Counted from the stretch's first letter, positions 1 to 8,109 are shown. The stretch is DNA of 51,401 bases from Candidatus Omnitrophota bacterium (GCA_016206685.1 JACQRB010000060.1:1-51401), one strand, 5' to 3'. The notes: generated by a model from the letters alone, not told the origin. Program-made: numbers and translations.

Positions 1-28
1 CGTGCTCTACCGACTGAGCTACTCCAGC
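1..28 (-). tRNA. 5' part of a tRNA, cut by the window edge
   Basis: The minus strand reads a seven-base acceptor arm (GCTGGAG), T8 and A9, a GCTC/GAGC D-stem and a loop containing GTCGGTA, which is the standard 5' third of a tRNA. The anticodon lies beyond position 1. The run GAGCACG at the D-arm is common in tRNA-Thr and tRNA-Gly, so those are the likeliest identities, but neither can be proven. Mature 5' end placed at position 28. Confidence 0.85.
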
Positions 29-203
29 AGAGATCATGCGATGTGGTCACGGTGAAGACACGCCACTCGTCGTCACGTCCCGCGTTCACCGTCGAGAAAA
101 CGAAGACATACCCCCCATCTGTCCCGCAGGCATGCTCGCCTGCGGTCAGGGTTTGGCACCCGACACCACGTGCTGTGTCTTTGGAGGGGAAAAGTAAAGC
201 TCT
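29..203 (-). ncRNA. Hairpin-rich leader upstream of the tRNA, possible small RNA
   Basis: This stretch between a strong minus-strand promoter and the tRNA holds no convincing gene. It contains a perfect 8-bp stem with a 6-base loop (124-145), a GACAC/GTGTC hairpin near 162-179 and a GGTGAA/TTCACC pair further downstream. It may be a processed 5' leader of the tRNA transcript or a separate small RNA. The only minus-strand frame with an ATG that I see is about 15 codons long and has no ribosome site. Function unknown. Confidence 0.35.
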
Positions 204-232
204 AGTTTATGCGCGAACACGGGTGTTGTCAA
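204..232 (-). promoter_or_regulatory. Sigma-70-type promoter for the tRNA/leader transcript
   Basis: On the minus strand TTGACA (227-232) is followed by a 17-base spacer and TAAACT (204-209). The -35 starts 5 bases after the rodA stop codon, so the tRNA has its own promoter rather than depending on the mre operon. Expected transcription start is near 197. Confidence 0.7.
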
Positions 233-236
233 GTAG

Positions 237-1325
237 TTACAAGCGGGTGCCAAACCGGTGGATACTCTGCACCAGGCCCAGGGCCGTCCACGCCGCCACC
301 ATCGCCGAGCCGCCGTAACTGACGAGCGGCAACGGCACCCCGACGACGGGCAGCAAGCCCATCACCATGCCCATGTTGATCACCGCTTGATACCCGAGCC
401 ACGAGACGACTCCCGCCGCCAGGAGTCGTCCCTGCGGATCGGGCGTCAGCGACCCGATGCGGCTCGCCCGCCACACCAGCACCCCGAACAACACCACGAC
501 GAACACCGAACCCGCGAATCCCCACTCTTCTCCGATGACCGAATACAGGAAATCCGCATGGCGCTCCGGGAGGAAGTTCAGTTGATTCTGGGTCCCGGCG
601 AACCAGCCGCGACCCAGCAGCCGCCCGGAGCCGATCGCGATTTGCGATTGGATAATCGTGTAGCCGGCGCCGAGAGGATCCAGATGCGGATCGAGGAAGA
701 CCAGCAACCGCAGGCGCTGGTAGTCCTTCAAGCCATGCCACGCCAACGGGCACAAGGCTGTGCCGGCCGCGATCAGCATGAGGACATGGCGTCTGGACAT
801 GCCTGCCACGATCACCATCCCCAACCAGATCGCGACGAAAATCGAGCTCGAGCCTAAATCCGGCTGGAGAAAGACCAGCAGCGCCGGCACGCCCGCCAGC
901 GCCCCGGAGAGGAACAGCGTGCGCACCGACAGGGGCGTCGGCTGCGCCGCGAGGTAGCGCGCCACGACGCACGCGGTCGCGAGCTTCGCCAGCTCGGACG
1001 GCTGGAGGCTGAAGCCGAAGATCGTCAGCCAGCGGGCGGCCCCCAGCTTGACGGTCCCCGCCACGGCCACCACCGCCAACAGGGCCAGCGCGCCCGCATA
1101 GAGGAAGAGGCTCATGTCGAGCCAGCGCGTATACGGCCCTGACGCGGCCGCGAGACTGATGAGCACCCCGAGCCCGATCCACATCGCTTGTTTCATCGTC
1201 AGCGACGGGTTGAGGGTGGCGCAGGCGCTGGCTAAGGCGACGATGCTGATGAGGCACAGCACTCCCGCGGCAGCGATCAGCGCGCGATCCCAGCTCAGAG
1301 TCTGAATGCGGGTTGAGGACGTCAT
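237..1325 (-). CDS. rodA: RodA, SEDS-family peptidoglycan glycosyltransferase of the rod complex
   Basis: A 362-residue polytopic membrane protein of normal RodA length. SEDS hallmarks are present: LQPDLGSS in the middle, the DFLYSVIGEEWGF segment, and a C-terminal VVGVPLPLVSYGGS motif. RodA polymerises lipid II into glycan strands at the lateral wall, working with the class B PBP encoded immediately upstream and with MreBCD. The ATG at 1325 is set by a GGTGGGGGG ribosome site contributed by the right end of a palindrome (1324-1432), so translation is probably linked to that of mrdA. It is the last gene of the mreB-mreC-mreD-mrdA-rodA operon. Confidence 0.96.
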   Translation of the reverse strand: MTSSTRIQTLSWDRALIAAAGVLCLISIVALASACATLNPSLTMKQAMWIGLGVLISLAAASGPYTRWLDMSLFLYAGALALLAVVAVAGTVKLGAARWLTIFGFSLQPSELAKLATACVVARYLAAQPTPLSVRTLFLSGALAGVPALLVFLQPDLGSSSIFVAIWLGMVIVAGMSRRHVLMLIAAGTALCPLAWHGLKDYQRLRLLVFLDPHLDPLGAGYTIIQSQIAIGSGRLLGRGWFAGTQNQLNFLPERHADFLYSVIGEEWGFAGSVFVVVLFGVLVWRASRIGSLTPDPQGRLLAAGVVSWLGYQAVINMGMVMGLLPVVGVPLPLVSYGGSAMVAAWTALGLVQSIHRFGTRL

Positions 1326-1432
1326 CCCCCCACCTGCTGGCTAGCCAGAGGCTGTCCCCGCCATCGGCGGGGACGTTTCGCCTTCAGCGGGTGTTGAGCA
1401 ATGGGATGGCGAAACCCAGCAGATGGGGGGAT
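1324..1432. repeat. Nested palindrome between mrdA and rodA (copy 1)
   Basis: Three nested inverted repeats fill the gap. Outer arms are 1324-1340 and 1416-1432 (16 of 17 bases pair), middle arms 1376-1382 and 1408-1414 (TTTCGCC/GGCGAAA), and an inner perfect 9-bp stem is at 1354-1362 and 1366-1374. The outer arms run from the mrdA stop codon to the rodA start codon, so in mRNA the rodA ribosome site would pair with bases just after the mrdA stop. A close relative fills the mreD-mrdA gap. Confidence 0.85.
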
Positions 1433-3156
1433 CATCCGTGAGGGGGACGGTCTGCGGGCGCAGCAGGCGCCGCGACCGCTTCGCAGATCACCTTCGCGGT
1501 CGCGGCCGGAAAATCTCCACCCGAGCCGCCGTGCTCAGCGAGCACCACCATCGCGATCGCCGGATTCTCCACCGGGCAGAACCCGATGAACCACGCATGG
1601 GGACGTCCCTGGATGTGGGTCTGGGCGGTGCCGGTCTTGCCGGCGATCCGCACCCGCTCGCTCTGCGCCCGCGCGCCGGTCCCTTCAGGATGATGGACCA
1701 CCGCCAGCATCCCCTCGCGCACGACGGCCAGGTGCGCCGGCGACCACCCCAGCGGCCGCGCATGCGCCTGCCCCACCCCCACCTCGCCAATGGCCTTGAC
1801 CACCCAAGGCTCGACCACCCACCCATGATTCGCGATCGCCGCCGCCATGACCGCCGCCTGCAACGGGGTAATGAGGATATCGCCCTGCCCCATGGCCAGC
1901 AACGCCACCTCCCCTTCGTTCAGGCGCACGCGAAGCGGCAGATAGCCGGCCTGTTCCTCCATGAGCCATCCGGTCCGGCGGCCGAACCCCATGCCGGCGA
2001 ATCCCGCCCGCAAGCGCTCCTGGCCGAGGCGACGCCCCACTTCCATAAAGTACACATTACAGGAAACCCGCAACGCCTCCCGCAGGGTCATCGGCCCATG
2101 ACCGTCCCGATTCCAGCAATGGAACTTGCGATTCCCAATGGTCAAAAATCCTGGACACTGAATCGTCGTGCCGGGCGTAATGACCCCCTGCTCCAGCGCC
2201 GTCATCGCGGTGAGGGGTTTGACGATGGAGCCGGGCAGGTAGGCCCCGTCGGTGGCGCGGTTCATCAGGGGCGCGCGGGGATCGCGCAGGACCTGCTGGA
2301 TGACGCCGCGTCGTTGGGTCGCGAACGCCTCCGGATCAAACGCCGGAAAGCTGACCATCGCCAGGATCTCCCCGGTGTCGGGCTTGAGCACGATGCAGGC
2401 GCCGGGCTGCTGATGCTGCTGGAACTGCCCCTCGATGAGCGCCTGCAACTTCGCATCAATGGTCAGGAGAACCGATTGGCCCGCCACGGGGTCGCGACGG
2501 CCCACCACCCGCACTTGTCGGGCCACGTGATTGACTTCGATCAACGAGCCGCCGGCGCGGCCGCGCAGATAGGCATCCAGCGTCTGTTCCAAGCCCGCGC
2601 GGCCCACGAGTTCCTGGGGGCTGACCCCGTAGGGTTTGAGGGCCGGCAGCGCGTCGGGATCCGGCGGGCCGACATAGCCCAGCAACGCCGCCGCCACCGA
2701 GCCGAGCGGGTAGGCTCGCGTGATCGCTTGCTCGACGACAATCCCCGGAAGATCCAGACGGGCTTCCTCAATGCGAAGCGCAACGGCTTTGGGGACGCTG
2801 GACACGAGGGTGGCCGGCAGAAACGGAAGGCTGCGATCCTCATCGAAGCGCCAATCCAGCTCACCGGGCGGGAGGCCGACCAGAGGCCCAAGGCGCTTCA
2901 TCGTGGCCCGGCGGTTCGCCACCTCCTGAGGGATCACTGCCACGCGAAACTGGCTGCGACTGGCCGCCAACTGGCGGCCCTGCCGATCCAGGATCACACC
3001 CCTCGCGGCCGCCTGCGGAACCAGCCGCAGGCGATTGTTGTCCGCCAACTGCCGATAGGCGGCTCCGCGCGCGAGCTGCATGAACGCCAGGCGCAACACC
3101 AGCAGCGCCAAGCCCACCACGATGCCACGCCGCAGGAGGGACAGCCGATCCGTCAT
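1432..3156 (-). CDS. mrdA: Penicillin-binding protein 2, class B transpeptidase of the elongasome
   Basis: A 574-residue class B PBP with one N-terminal membrane anchor (about residues 10-30), a pedestal domain and a C-terminal transpeptidase domain. The active-site motifs are all visible: S310-x-x-K313 (PGSIVKP), S365-C-N367, and K507-T-G. The enzyme cross-links peptide stems of new lateral-wall peptidoglycan in the periplasm and pairs with RodA. The start at 3156 follows a GGTGAGGGG ribosome site inside the palindrome between mreD and mrdA, which implies coupling to mreD translation. Length and motif spacing are typical of PBP2. Confidence 0.96.
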   Translation of the reverse strand: MTDRLSLLRRGIVVGLALLVLRLAFMQLARGAAYRQLADNNRLRLVPQAAARGVILDRQGRQLAASRSQFRVAVIPQEVANRRATMKRLGPLVGLPPGELDWRFDEDRSLPFLPATLVSSVPKAVALRIEEARLDLPGIVVEQAITRAYPLGSVAAALLGYVGPPDPDALPALKPYGVSPQELVGRAGLEQTLDAYLRGRAGGSLIEVNHVARQVRVVGRRDPVAGQSVLLTIDAKLQALIEGQFQQHQQPGACIVLKPDTGEILAMVSFPAFDPEAFATQRRGVIQQVLRDPRAPLMNRATDGAYLPGSIVKPLTAMTALEQGVITPGTTIQCPGFLTIGNRKFHCWNRDGHGPMTLREALRVSCNVYFMEVGRRLGQERLRAGFAGMGFGRRTGWLMEEQAGYLPLRVRLNEGEVALLAMGQGDILITPLQAAVMAAAIANHGWVVEPWVVKAIGEVGVGQAHARPLGWSPAHLAVVREGMLAVVHHPEGTGARAQSERVRIAGKTGTAQTHIQGRPHAWFIGFCPVENPAIAMVVLAEHGGSGGDFPAATAKVICEAVAAPAAPADRPPHG

Positions 3157-3263
3157 CCCCTCACCTGCTGGTTGGCCGAAGGCCGTCCCCGCCGACGGCG
3201 GGGACGCTTCGCCTTCGGTCGCTTCTCAGACTGGTGACGGCGAAGTCCAGCAGGTGGGGGGAT
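3155..3263. repeat. Nested palindrome between mreD and mrdA (copy 2)
   Basis: Same architecture as the element at 1324-1432: outer arms 3155-3171 and 3247-3263 (16 of 17 pair), middle arms 3207-3213 and 3239-3245, inner perfect 9-bp stem 3185-3193 and 3197-3205. The two copies share their outer arms, inner stem and overall size of 109 bases but differ between the stems, as expected if pairing is conserved. The arms again reach from the upstream stop codon to the downstream ribosome site and ATG. Confidence 0.85.
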
Positions 3264-3715
3264 CATGACGGCCGCGGGACGACGAAGCGATGCACGAAGG
3301 CGCGCATGAGCGGCAGACACAACAGCGTGAGCCCCACCCGCAGCCCACCCATCACAATGAGCCCCACCGTCACCGGCCCGGTCGAAGCCAACAGGATGAG
3401 GAGCCCTCCCTGGGCGATGCCGATGACCAGGCGCTCCCGCGAGGGATCCGTCACCTCCCATTGATGCGCCATCCACTTCACCGCCGCCCCTGCGGCGAGA
3501 TACGCCATGCCCATCCAGAGGGGATGCTGCACGGCAAGGGCCATGGCCGCCACGCCGGCCAACCACGCCGGGGTGAGCGGATGTCCGGGAAGCCGGAGGA
3601 TGAGCACCGCCATGCTCAGCAGCGTCAGATCAGGGACGAGCCAGGGCGAGGAGACCCACCGCCCGATGGCCATCTGCGCCAACACTGCACCACACATCGT
3701 TGCGACCGTTTTCAT
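3263..3715 (-). CDS. mreD: MreD, rod-shape-determining membrane protein
   Basis: A 150-residue, mostly hydrophobic protein with several predicted membrane spans and a conserved-looking PDLTLLSMAVLIL segment near residue 28. Size, hydrophobicity and position between mreC and mrdA identify it as MreD, an inner-membrane component of the elongasome whose family is poorly conserved in sequence. No clear ribosome site precedes the ATG at 3715. The stop codon is embedded in the palindrome that leads to mrdA. Confidence 0.88.
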   Translation of the reverse strand: MKTVATMCGAVLAQMAIGRWVSSPWLVPDLTLLSMAVLILRLPGHPLTPAWLAGVAAMALAVQHPLWMGMAYLAAGAAVKWMAHQWEVTDPSRERLVIGIAQGGLLILLASTGPVTVGLIVMGGLRVGLTLLCLPLMRAFVHRFVVPRPS

Positions 3716-3732
3716 TTCAATTCAATCGCTCC

Positions 3733-3852
3733 CCTGGCGGGAGGCGAGCCATTCGCGTAGCCGCGAATTCCGAATTTTTCGAGCCCTGGAACAAGTGGGC
3801 GGCGCAGAAAAATTCGCTGAGCGGCGGCGAATGGCGAGACGAACCCGCCAGG
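3733..3852. repeat. Large imperfect palindrome between mreC and mreD
   Basis: Inverted arms occur in nested order: CCTGGCGGG (3733-3741) with CCCGCCAGG (3844-3852), the GCCATTCGC part of 3744-3756 with 3827-3835, and CGAATTTTTC (3771-3780) with GAAAAATTCG (3807-3816). A local hairpin at 3751-3768 (ATTCGC...GCGAAT) could form instead of the second pair. It is unrelated in sequence to the palindromes flanking mrdA but has similar size and placement. Confidence 0.75.
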
Positions 3853-3868
3853 CCGACCCCCGGGATGT

Positions 3869-4636
3869 CTAGTCTGAGGATTTCGAGGGAGGCAGGCAGA
3901 GGACTTCCTCCAGTTGGTTCACGCGCACGGCCGGGCGGACCCAGGCGATCACGCGGGCGTTGCGCTCATCGCGCTGGACCTTGGTCACCACGCCCAAGAG
4001 CAGCCCTTTGGGAAACGACCCGCCCAGCCCGGCGGTCACCACGCGATCGCCCGCCTCCACGTCCGCATCGAGGTCGAGGTATTCCAGCCGGCCCTGGAGG
4101 CCGCCCGTTCCCACCAGCAAGGCGCCTTCGCGCGAACGCTCCACCAGACACGCAATGCGACTGTTGGGATCGGTCAGCAGCGAGCCCAGGCTCGTCGTTG
4201 GATGGACTTCCACGATGCGGCCCGCCACCCCCGCGACATCCACCAGCACGCCCTCGCGTGCCACGCCCTCGCGGGAGCCGCGATCCAGCACGATGACATG
4301 TTCCGTCGGGAGGATCGTTCGACCGATGACGCGGGCCACCGGCCCGCGCGTTCCCTCAACCGCCTGCTGCAGGCGCGCGGCACGAGTCTGATGCCGCAGG
4401 GCTTCCTGTAACTGGACGACGTCCAGTTGGCGTTGGGTGAGCGCGGCGCGGAGCCGGGCGAGTTCGATCTCCAGATGCGGCACCTGCGGGAGGTCGCGCA
4501 GGACGCCCAAGGCACGCTCCGCTGTCGTCAACGGCAGGCGAAAGACGGCCAGGCAAGCTCGACGCAGCGGCTGATGCAGCCACACCCCTGCCCCGAGGAA
4601 GAGGATGAGCGCAAGCGAAACGTCAAACCGGCGCAC
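3869..4636 (-). CDS. mreC: MreC, periplasmic rod-shape scaffold protein
   Basis: A 255-residue protein with an N-terminal membrane anchor (about residues 6-22), a coiled-coil region (about 45-95) and the two-lobed beta domain typical of MreC, including the ILPTEHVIVLDRGSREGV and LLVGTGGLQGRLEYL stretches. It links MreB and MreD to the PBP2-RodA synthase in the periplasm. The start is a GTG at 4636; no better ATG lies upstream within the gap after mreB. A 7-bp hairpin (4651-4673) lies between mreB and this gene. Confidence 0.94.
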   Translation of the reverse strand: MRRFDVSLALILFLGAGVWLHQPLRRACLAVFRLPLTTAERALGVLRDLPQVPHLEIELARLRAALTQRQLDVVQLQEALRHQTRAARLQQAVEGTRGPVARVIGRTILPTEHVIVLDRGSREGVAREGVLVDVAGVAGRIVEVHPTTSLGSLLTDPNSRIACLVERSREGALLVGTGGLQGRLEYLDLDADVEAGDRVVTAGLGGSFPKGLLLGVVTKVQRDERNARVIAWVRPAVRVNQLEEVLCLPPSKSSD

Positions 4637-4650
4637 GCCGCGTGTCTGTT

Positions 4651-4673
4651 GGGCCTGTGAGGTCGCCAGGCCC
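4651..4673. repeat. Hairpin between mreB and mreC
   Basis: GGGCCTG (4651-4657) pairs perfectly with CAGGCCC (4667-4673) around a 9-base loop. No T-run follows on the minus strand, so it is not an intrinsic terminator. It could stabilise mRNA or mark an mRNA processing site within the operon. Confidence 0.55.
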
Positions 4674-4684
4674 GCTGAGAGGGT

Positions 4685-5770
4685 TTAGACGTCGGGCTGC
4701 TTCGTGGGAATCGCAATCCGCGTGCGCAGGTAGCGGATATTGTCGAGGCTGCGACCGACTCCCATGGCCACTGCGGTCACCGGATTCTCGGAGATGTGAA
4801 CCGGCAAGCCCGTCTCTTCAGCCAGGAGTTTGTCCAAGCCTCGCAAGAGCGAGCTGCCGCCCGCCAAGACAATCCCGTGATCGATCAGATCCGCTGAGAG
4901 CTCCGGCGGTGTTTTCTCCAGCGTCCCCCGCACGGCTTCGACAATGGTCCGGATGGGTTCCGCCAGCGCCTCGCGCACTTCTTCGGAAGTGGTCGTCACC
5001 GTCTTGGGCAGCCCCGTCACCAGGTCGCGCCCGCGGACGTCCATGGTCATCTCCTCATCCAGCGGATAGGCGGAGCCGATCCGGATTTTGATTTCCTCAG
5101 CGGTGCGCTCCCCGATCATGAGGTTGTAGGCTTTGCGCAGGTGCTCGATGAGGGCCTGATCCATCTCATCGCCCGCGATGCGGATGGACTTGGACACCAC
5201 CACCCCATCCAGCGAGATGACGGCCATTTCGGTCGTGCCGCCGCCGATATCCACAATCATGTTCCCGCCCGGCTCGTGGATCGGCAGCCCCACCCCAATG
5301 GCGGCCGCCTTGGGCTCTTCGACCAGATACACCTCGCGGGCGCCGGCGCGCAGCGCTGAATCGCGCACCGCGCGCTTCTCGACTTCGGTGATGCCGGAGG
5401 GAATGGCCACGACGACGCGCGGATGATTGAGCTTGCGCGGCTGGACTTTCTTGATGAAGTAGCGCAGCATGGCCTCGGTGACGTCGAAGTCGGCGATGAC
5501 CCCGTCCTTCATCGGGCGGATGGCGGCGATATTGACCGGCGTGCGGCCGATCATCCGCTTGGCGTCATCCCCGACGGCCAGCACCCGGGAGGACCCGCGC
5601 TGGATCGCCACCACCGAAGGCTCGCACAAGACGATCCCCTTGCCCTTCACGTACACCAGGGTCGTGGCGGTGCCCAGGTCAATGCCCAGGTCGTTGGAGA
5701 AGAGCCCGAAGAACCTATGGCTGGCGCGACGGAGGGCCGATGCGAGCTGCTGCAGGAGTTGCTTCACCAT
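4685..5770 (-). CDS. mreB: MreB, actin-like cytoskeletal protein
   Basis: A 361-residue MreB with the full actin-fold signature: phosphate-1 loop IDLGTATT near residue 30, the IVDIGGGTTEMAVI phosphate-2 segment in the middle, the GDEMDQALI region and the adenosine motif IVLAGGSSLLRG near the C-terminus. It polymerises under the inner membrane and directs lateral wall synthesis. It is first in the rod-shape operon and follows a well-formed promoter at 5792-5820. The predicted transcript leader is about 15 bases and has no purine-rich ribosome site. An N-terminal extension of about 20 residues precedes the actin fold, consistent with a membrane-binding helix. Confidence 0.97.
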   Translation of the reverse strand: MVKQLLQQLASALRRASHRFFGLFSNDLGIDLGTATTLVYVKGKGIVLCEPSVVAIQRGSSRVLAVGDDAKRMIGRTPVNIAAIRPMKDGVIADFDVTEAMLRYFIKKVQPRKLNHPRVVVAIPSGITEVEKRAVRDSALRAGAREVYLVEEPKAAAIGVGLPIHEPGGNMIVDIGGGTTEMAVISLDGVVVSKSIRIAGDEMDQALIEHLRKAYNLMIGERTAEEIKIRIGSAYPLDEEMTMDVRGRDLVTGLPKTVTTTSEEVREALAEPIRTIVEAVRGTLEKTPPELSADLIDHGIVLAGGSSLLRGLDKLLAEETGLPVHISENPVTAVAMGVGRSLDNIRYLRTRIAIPTKQPDV

Positions 5771-5791
5771 GCACCCAGGGAGGTTGGTGCC

Positions 5792-5820
5792 ATCCTAACA
5801 ATCAGACGGAGCCTTGTCAA
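5792..5820 (-). promoter_or_regulatory. Promoter of the mreB operon
   Basis: On the minus strand TTGACA (5815-5820) is separated by 17 bases from TAGGAT (5792-5797). The -35 box overlaps the aroA stop codon. Predicted start near 5785 leaves a leader of about 15 bases before the mreB ATG. The -10 context TTGTTAGGAT is identical to that of the candidate promoter at 28120-28148. Confidence 0.75.
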
Positions 5821-7142
5821 CCCACTTTCACGATTGAGGAACCGACGACGGACGCCAACAACTCGAAGAAATTTCCCAGCGACTTCGCCACGCACTCCAC
5901 CCCCCGCACGCGCGTCTGCCCCTCTGCCAGCAGGCCCGCCACCGCCAGGCTCATCGCGGTGCGGTGGTCTCCAAAGCTCTCCACCGTCGCATGATGCAAG
6001 GGACGTCCGCCCTGCACGACCAGTGACCCGTCCGGCGAGGCAACCAGGCCTGCACCCATCGCCTTCAAACCCGTGACCATGGAATGCAAACGATCGGTTT
6101 CTTTGACCCGCAACTCTCCAACACCCTCGAAGCGCGTCTGCCCCTCTGCGACACAGGCAGCGACGACAAGGATGGGCACCTCATCGATCAGCAATGGGAC
6201 CTCCTTGGCCGTGACTGTCGTCCCGTGAAGCTGTGCGCTTTCAACCGTGAGCGTCCCTCGCGGCTCCCAAGCCTGGTCGTGGGCTTCCACGTCAATCGCG
6301 GCTCCCATGCGTCGCAGGACCTCAACGAACGCGGTTCGGGTCGGATTGAGGCCGACGTCGCGAATGACCAGCCGGGAACCCGGCAGGCTGGCCGCGGCGA
6401 CGATGAAGAAGGCCGCGCTGGACGGATCGCCCGGCACGGCCAGTTGCGGCACCGCCGCCAGCGCGCGGCGGGGAGGATGCACCGTCAGCCGCGAGCCCTC
6501 ACGCACGAGCTGCACCCCAAGCGCCTGCAGGAGCCGCTCGGTGTGGTCGCGTGTGGGCGCGGGCTCGCTGACCGTCGTGGGTCCATCCGCGTAGAGCCCG
6601 GCCAAGAGCACGGCGGACTTGACCTGGGCGCTGGCGACGGGCGGCGCATAGCTGATGCCATGAAGCGGACGACGTCCCTGGACGGTCAGTGGGGGGTAGA
6701 CCTCGGATGAGGAGGCGCGCGAGGCCCCCTCGATGGTCGCTCCCATTTGCGACAAGGGCTCCACGACGCGACGCATGGGACGTTGGCACAAGGATGCCGC
6801 AGCCGTGAGACGGCCGGTGAACGGCTGGCCGGCCAAGAGCCCGCAACTCAGGCGGATCGTCGTGCCGGATTCCCCGCAGTCAAGCGGCTCGGTTGGCGCG
6901 CGCAACCCATGCAAGCCTACTCCCGCGACTTCCAGCCCCTCGCGCGTCTCGACCATGGGAACCCCCAGCTCTCGCAACACCTCGACGGTGCGACGGCAAT
7001 CCTCGGCGGTGGACCAGGGGATGATCCGTGTCGTCCCGTCGCTGATCGCCGACAGAAGCGCGGCGCGGTGGCAGATGGCCTTATCGGCCGGGAGCCGGAG
7101 GCTGCCTTGAAGGGTGGTGGCACGAGTCAGCGTCGCGTCCAT
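5817..7142 (-). CDS. aroA: 3-phosphoshikimate 1-carboxyvinyltransferase (EPSP synthase)
   Basis: About 441 residues, the usual AroA size. It transfers enolpyruvyl from PEP to shikimate 3-phosphate, the sixth step of the shikimate pathway, in the cytosol. Diagnostic segments are the N-terminal LRLPADKAICHRAALL (family consensus PGDKSISHR), GESGTTIRLSCGLLAG, LCQRPMRRV (consensus RPM), and the C-terminal KETDRLHSM and FGDHRTAMSLAVAG. The DKS serine position reads Ala here and the SISHR serine reads Cys, which are mild departures from consensus. I chose the ATG at 7142; a TTG six codons upstream lies inside a transcription terminator and is unlikely. An intrinsic terminator just upstream suggests aroA has its own weak promoter or depends on read-through. 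Confidence 0.95.
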   Translation of the reverse strand: MDATLTRATTLQGSLRLPADKAICHRAALLSAISDGTTRIIPWSTAEDCRRTVEVLRELGVPMVETREGLEVAGVGLHGLRAPTEPLDCGESGTTIRLSCGLLAGQPFTGRLTAAASLCQRPMRRVVEPLSQMGATIEGASRASSSEVYPPLTVQGRRPLHGISYAPPVASAQVKSAVLLAGLYADGPTTVSEPAPTRDHTERLLQALGVQLVREGSRLTVHPPRRALAAVPQLAVPGDPSSAAFFIVAAASLPGSRLVIRDVGLNPTRTAFVEVLRRMGAAIDVEAHDQAWEPRGTLTVESAQLHGTTVTAKEVPLLIDEVPILVVAACVAEGQTRFEGVGELRVKETDRLHSMVTGLKAMGAGLVASPDGSLVVQGGRPLHHATVESFGDHRTAMSLAVAGLLAEGQTRVRGVECVAKSLGNFFELLASVVGSSIVKVG

Positions 7143-7157
7143 GAGATCTCTGATGCA

Positions 7158-7182
7158 CAAAAAATCCCCCGCGGGTGGGGGA
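7158..7182 (-). terminator. Intrinsic terminator after the coiled-coil gene
   Basis: On the minus strand a G/C-rich stem (TCCCCC pairing with GGGGGA around a six-base loop, 7165-7182) is followed immediately by a run of six T (7159-7164). It lies about 40 bases after the stop codon at 7221 and 16 bases before the aroA start. Confidence 0.85.
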
Positions 7183-7220
7183 TTGGGCAGGTCACCAACG
7201 CGCAGCCCGGTTCCGTCGCG

Positions 7221-8099
7221 CTAAATGGGCCGGACCGCGTCACCTTCGCGAATGGCGTCTTTGTTGGAGTTTGGCAGGATCGCGGCGGCCGAGAGCTCCT
7301 CGTAGACTTTTTCGACCTTCACCTTCCCCAAGACTTGGTCACCGCGCACCACCTGGAACTCCTGCCCAAGCGCGAGGCCCTGGTTGCTGCCCAGGTTGAC
7401 GACGATGAAATCATACTCGCGATTGACGACGATGACCTGCCCCCGCAGGGGTGAGGCCTCCAGGCCGGACGGCGGAGAGGAAGCCGCCTCAGAGGAAGCC
7501 GTATTAGCGGCCGCCGTCCGCGGGCCTACCGCCGAATCGGAGGCGGGTGCGGATGCCGTCGAGCTCGACGCCGCTGGTGGATTGACCACGACTTTATCAA
7601 GTTCGACGGTGGGGTGTTTGGAGAGCTCCACGACTTTTTGCTCAAGCTGGGCCTTGGCTTGGTTGAGGTCGGTCAGTTGCCGTTGGAGCGCGGTGTGCTC
7701 ATCCCGCAACCGACCCAGCTGGTCCGTCAGGGTGCGCTGGTCGCTGCGAGTCTGCTCCAAATCCCGCAGCATGCGGTCAATTTGCTGCTGGCGATCCTCG
7801 GCCGTCTTGGCCAGCTGCTCTTTCTCCTGGCGCTCATCCGCCAACTGCCTGGTGGCGTCATCCAAGTCATTCTTGACGTCGGCGAACTCGCGCTCGATGC
7901 GGCCCTTCGCCTCGCGAACCTCGCTCAGTTGCTGCTCGAGCTCGTCTTTTTCGGCCTTCACAAGCCGCAGCTCGTTCTCCCTGGCGACGCGAAGATCCCG
8001 CTCCCGCATTTGAAGCGAGATGGCCACGCCGGCCATGGCCAGCCCCAACGCGGCCACGATCCCCAGGAGCACGACAATCGCTTTGCCTGTTTTTGTCAT
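7221..8099 (-). CDS. Membrane-anchored coiled-coil protein with C-terminal beta-type domain
   Basis: A 292-residue protein of unknown function. It has a single N-terminal membrane span (about residues 8-28), a long heptad-rich coiled coil (about 32-165, rich in E, K, Q, R), a low-complexity Ser/Ala/Pro linker (about 170-215), and a C-terminal globular part of about 75 residues with the pattern GQVIVVNREYDFIVVNLGSN followed by GLALGQEFQVVRG. A protein with the same plan is encoded at 12183-13106. The ATG at 8099 is only a few bases after the predicted transcription start of its own promoter. The anchored coiled coil suggests an envelope spacer or scaffold, but that is inference. Confidence 0.8.
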   Translation of the reverse strand: MTKTGKAIVVLLGIVAALGLAMAGVAISLQMRERDLRVARENELRLVKAEKDELEQQLSEVREAKGRIEREFADVKNDLDDATRQLADERQEKEQLAKTAEDRQQQIDRMLRDLEQTRSDQRTLTDQLGRLRDEHTALQRQLTDLNQAKAQLEQKVVELSKHPTVELDKVVVNPPAASSSTASAPASDSAVGPRTAAANTASSEAASSPPSGLEASPLRGQVIVVNREYDFIVVNLGSNQGLALGQEFQVVRGDQVLGKVKVEKVYEELSAAAILPNSNKDAIREGDAVRPI

Positions 8100-8109
8100 C
8101 GGTGGGCTG

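Noticed and set aside
23..36. CCAGCAGAGATCAT at the tRNA 5' end as a third copy of the mre palindrome arm
   Set aside because: The CCAGCAG part is the tRNA acceptor stem region and the G-run and inner stems are absent.
150..162. Resemblance of GGTTTGGCACCCG to a 23S rRNA motif
   Set aside because: The match is short and no other rRNA sequence surrounds it.
1423..3237. A 604-codon plus-strand open frame opposite mrdA
   Set aside because: It is antisense to a clear PBP2, is Arg/His/Pro-rich with no domain, and has no promoter or ribosome site. High GC produces such frames.
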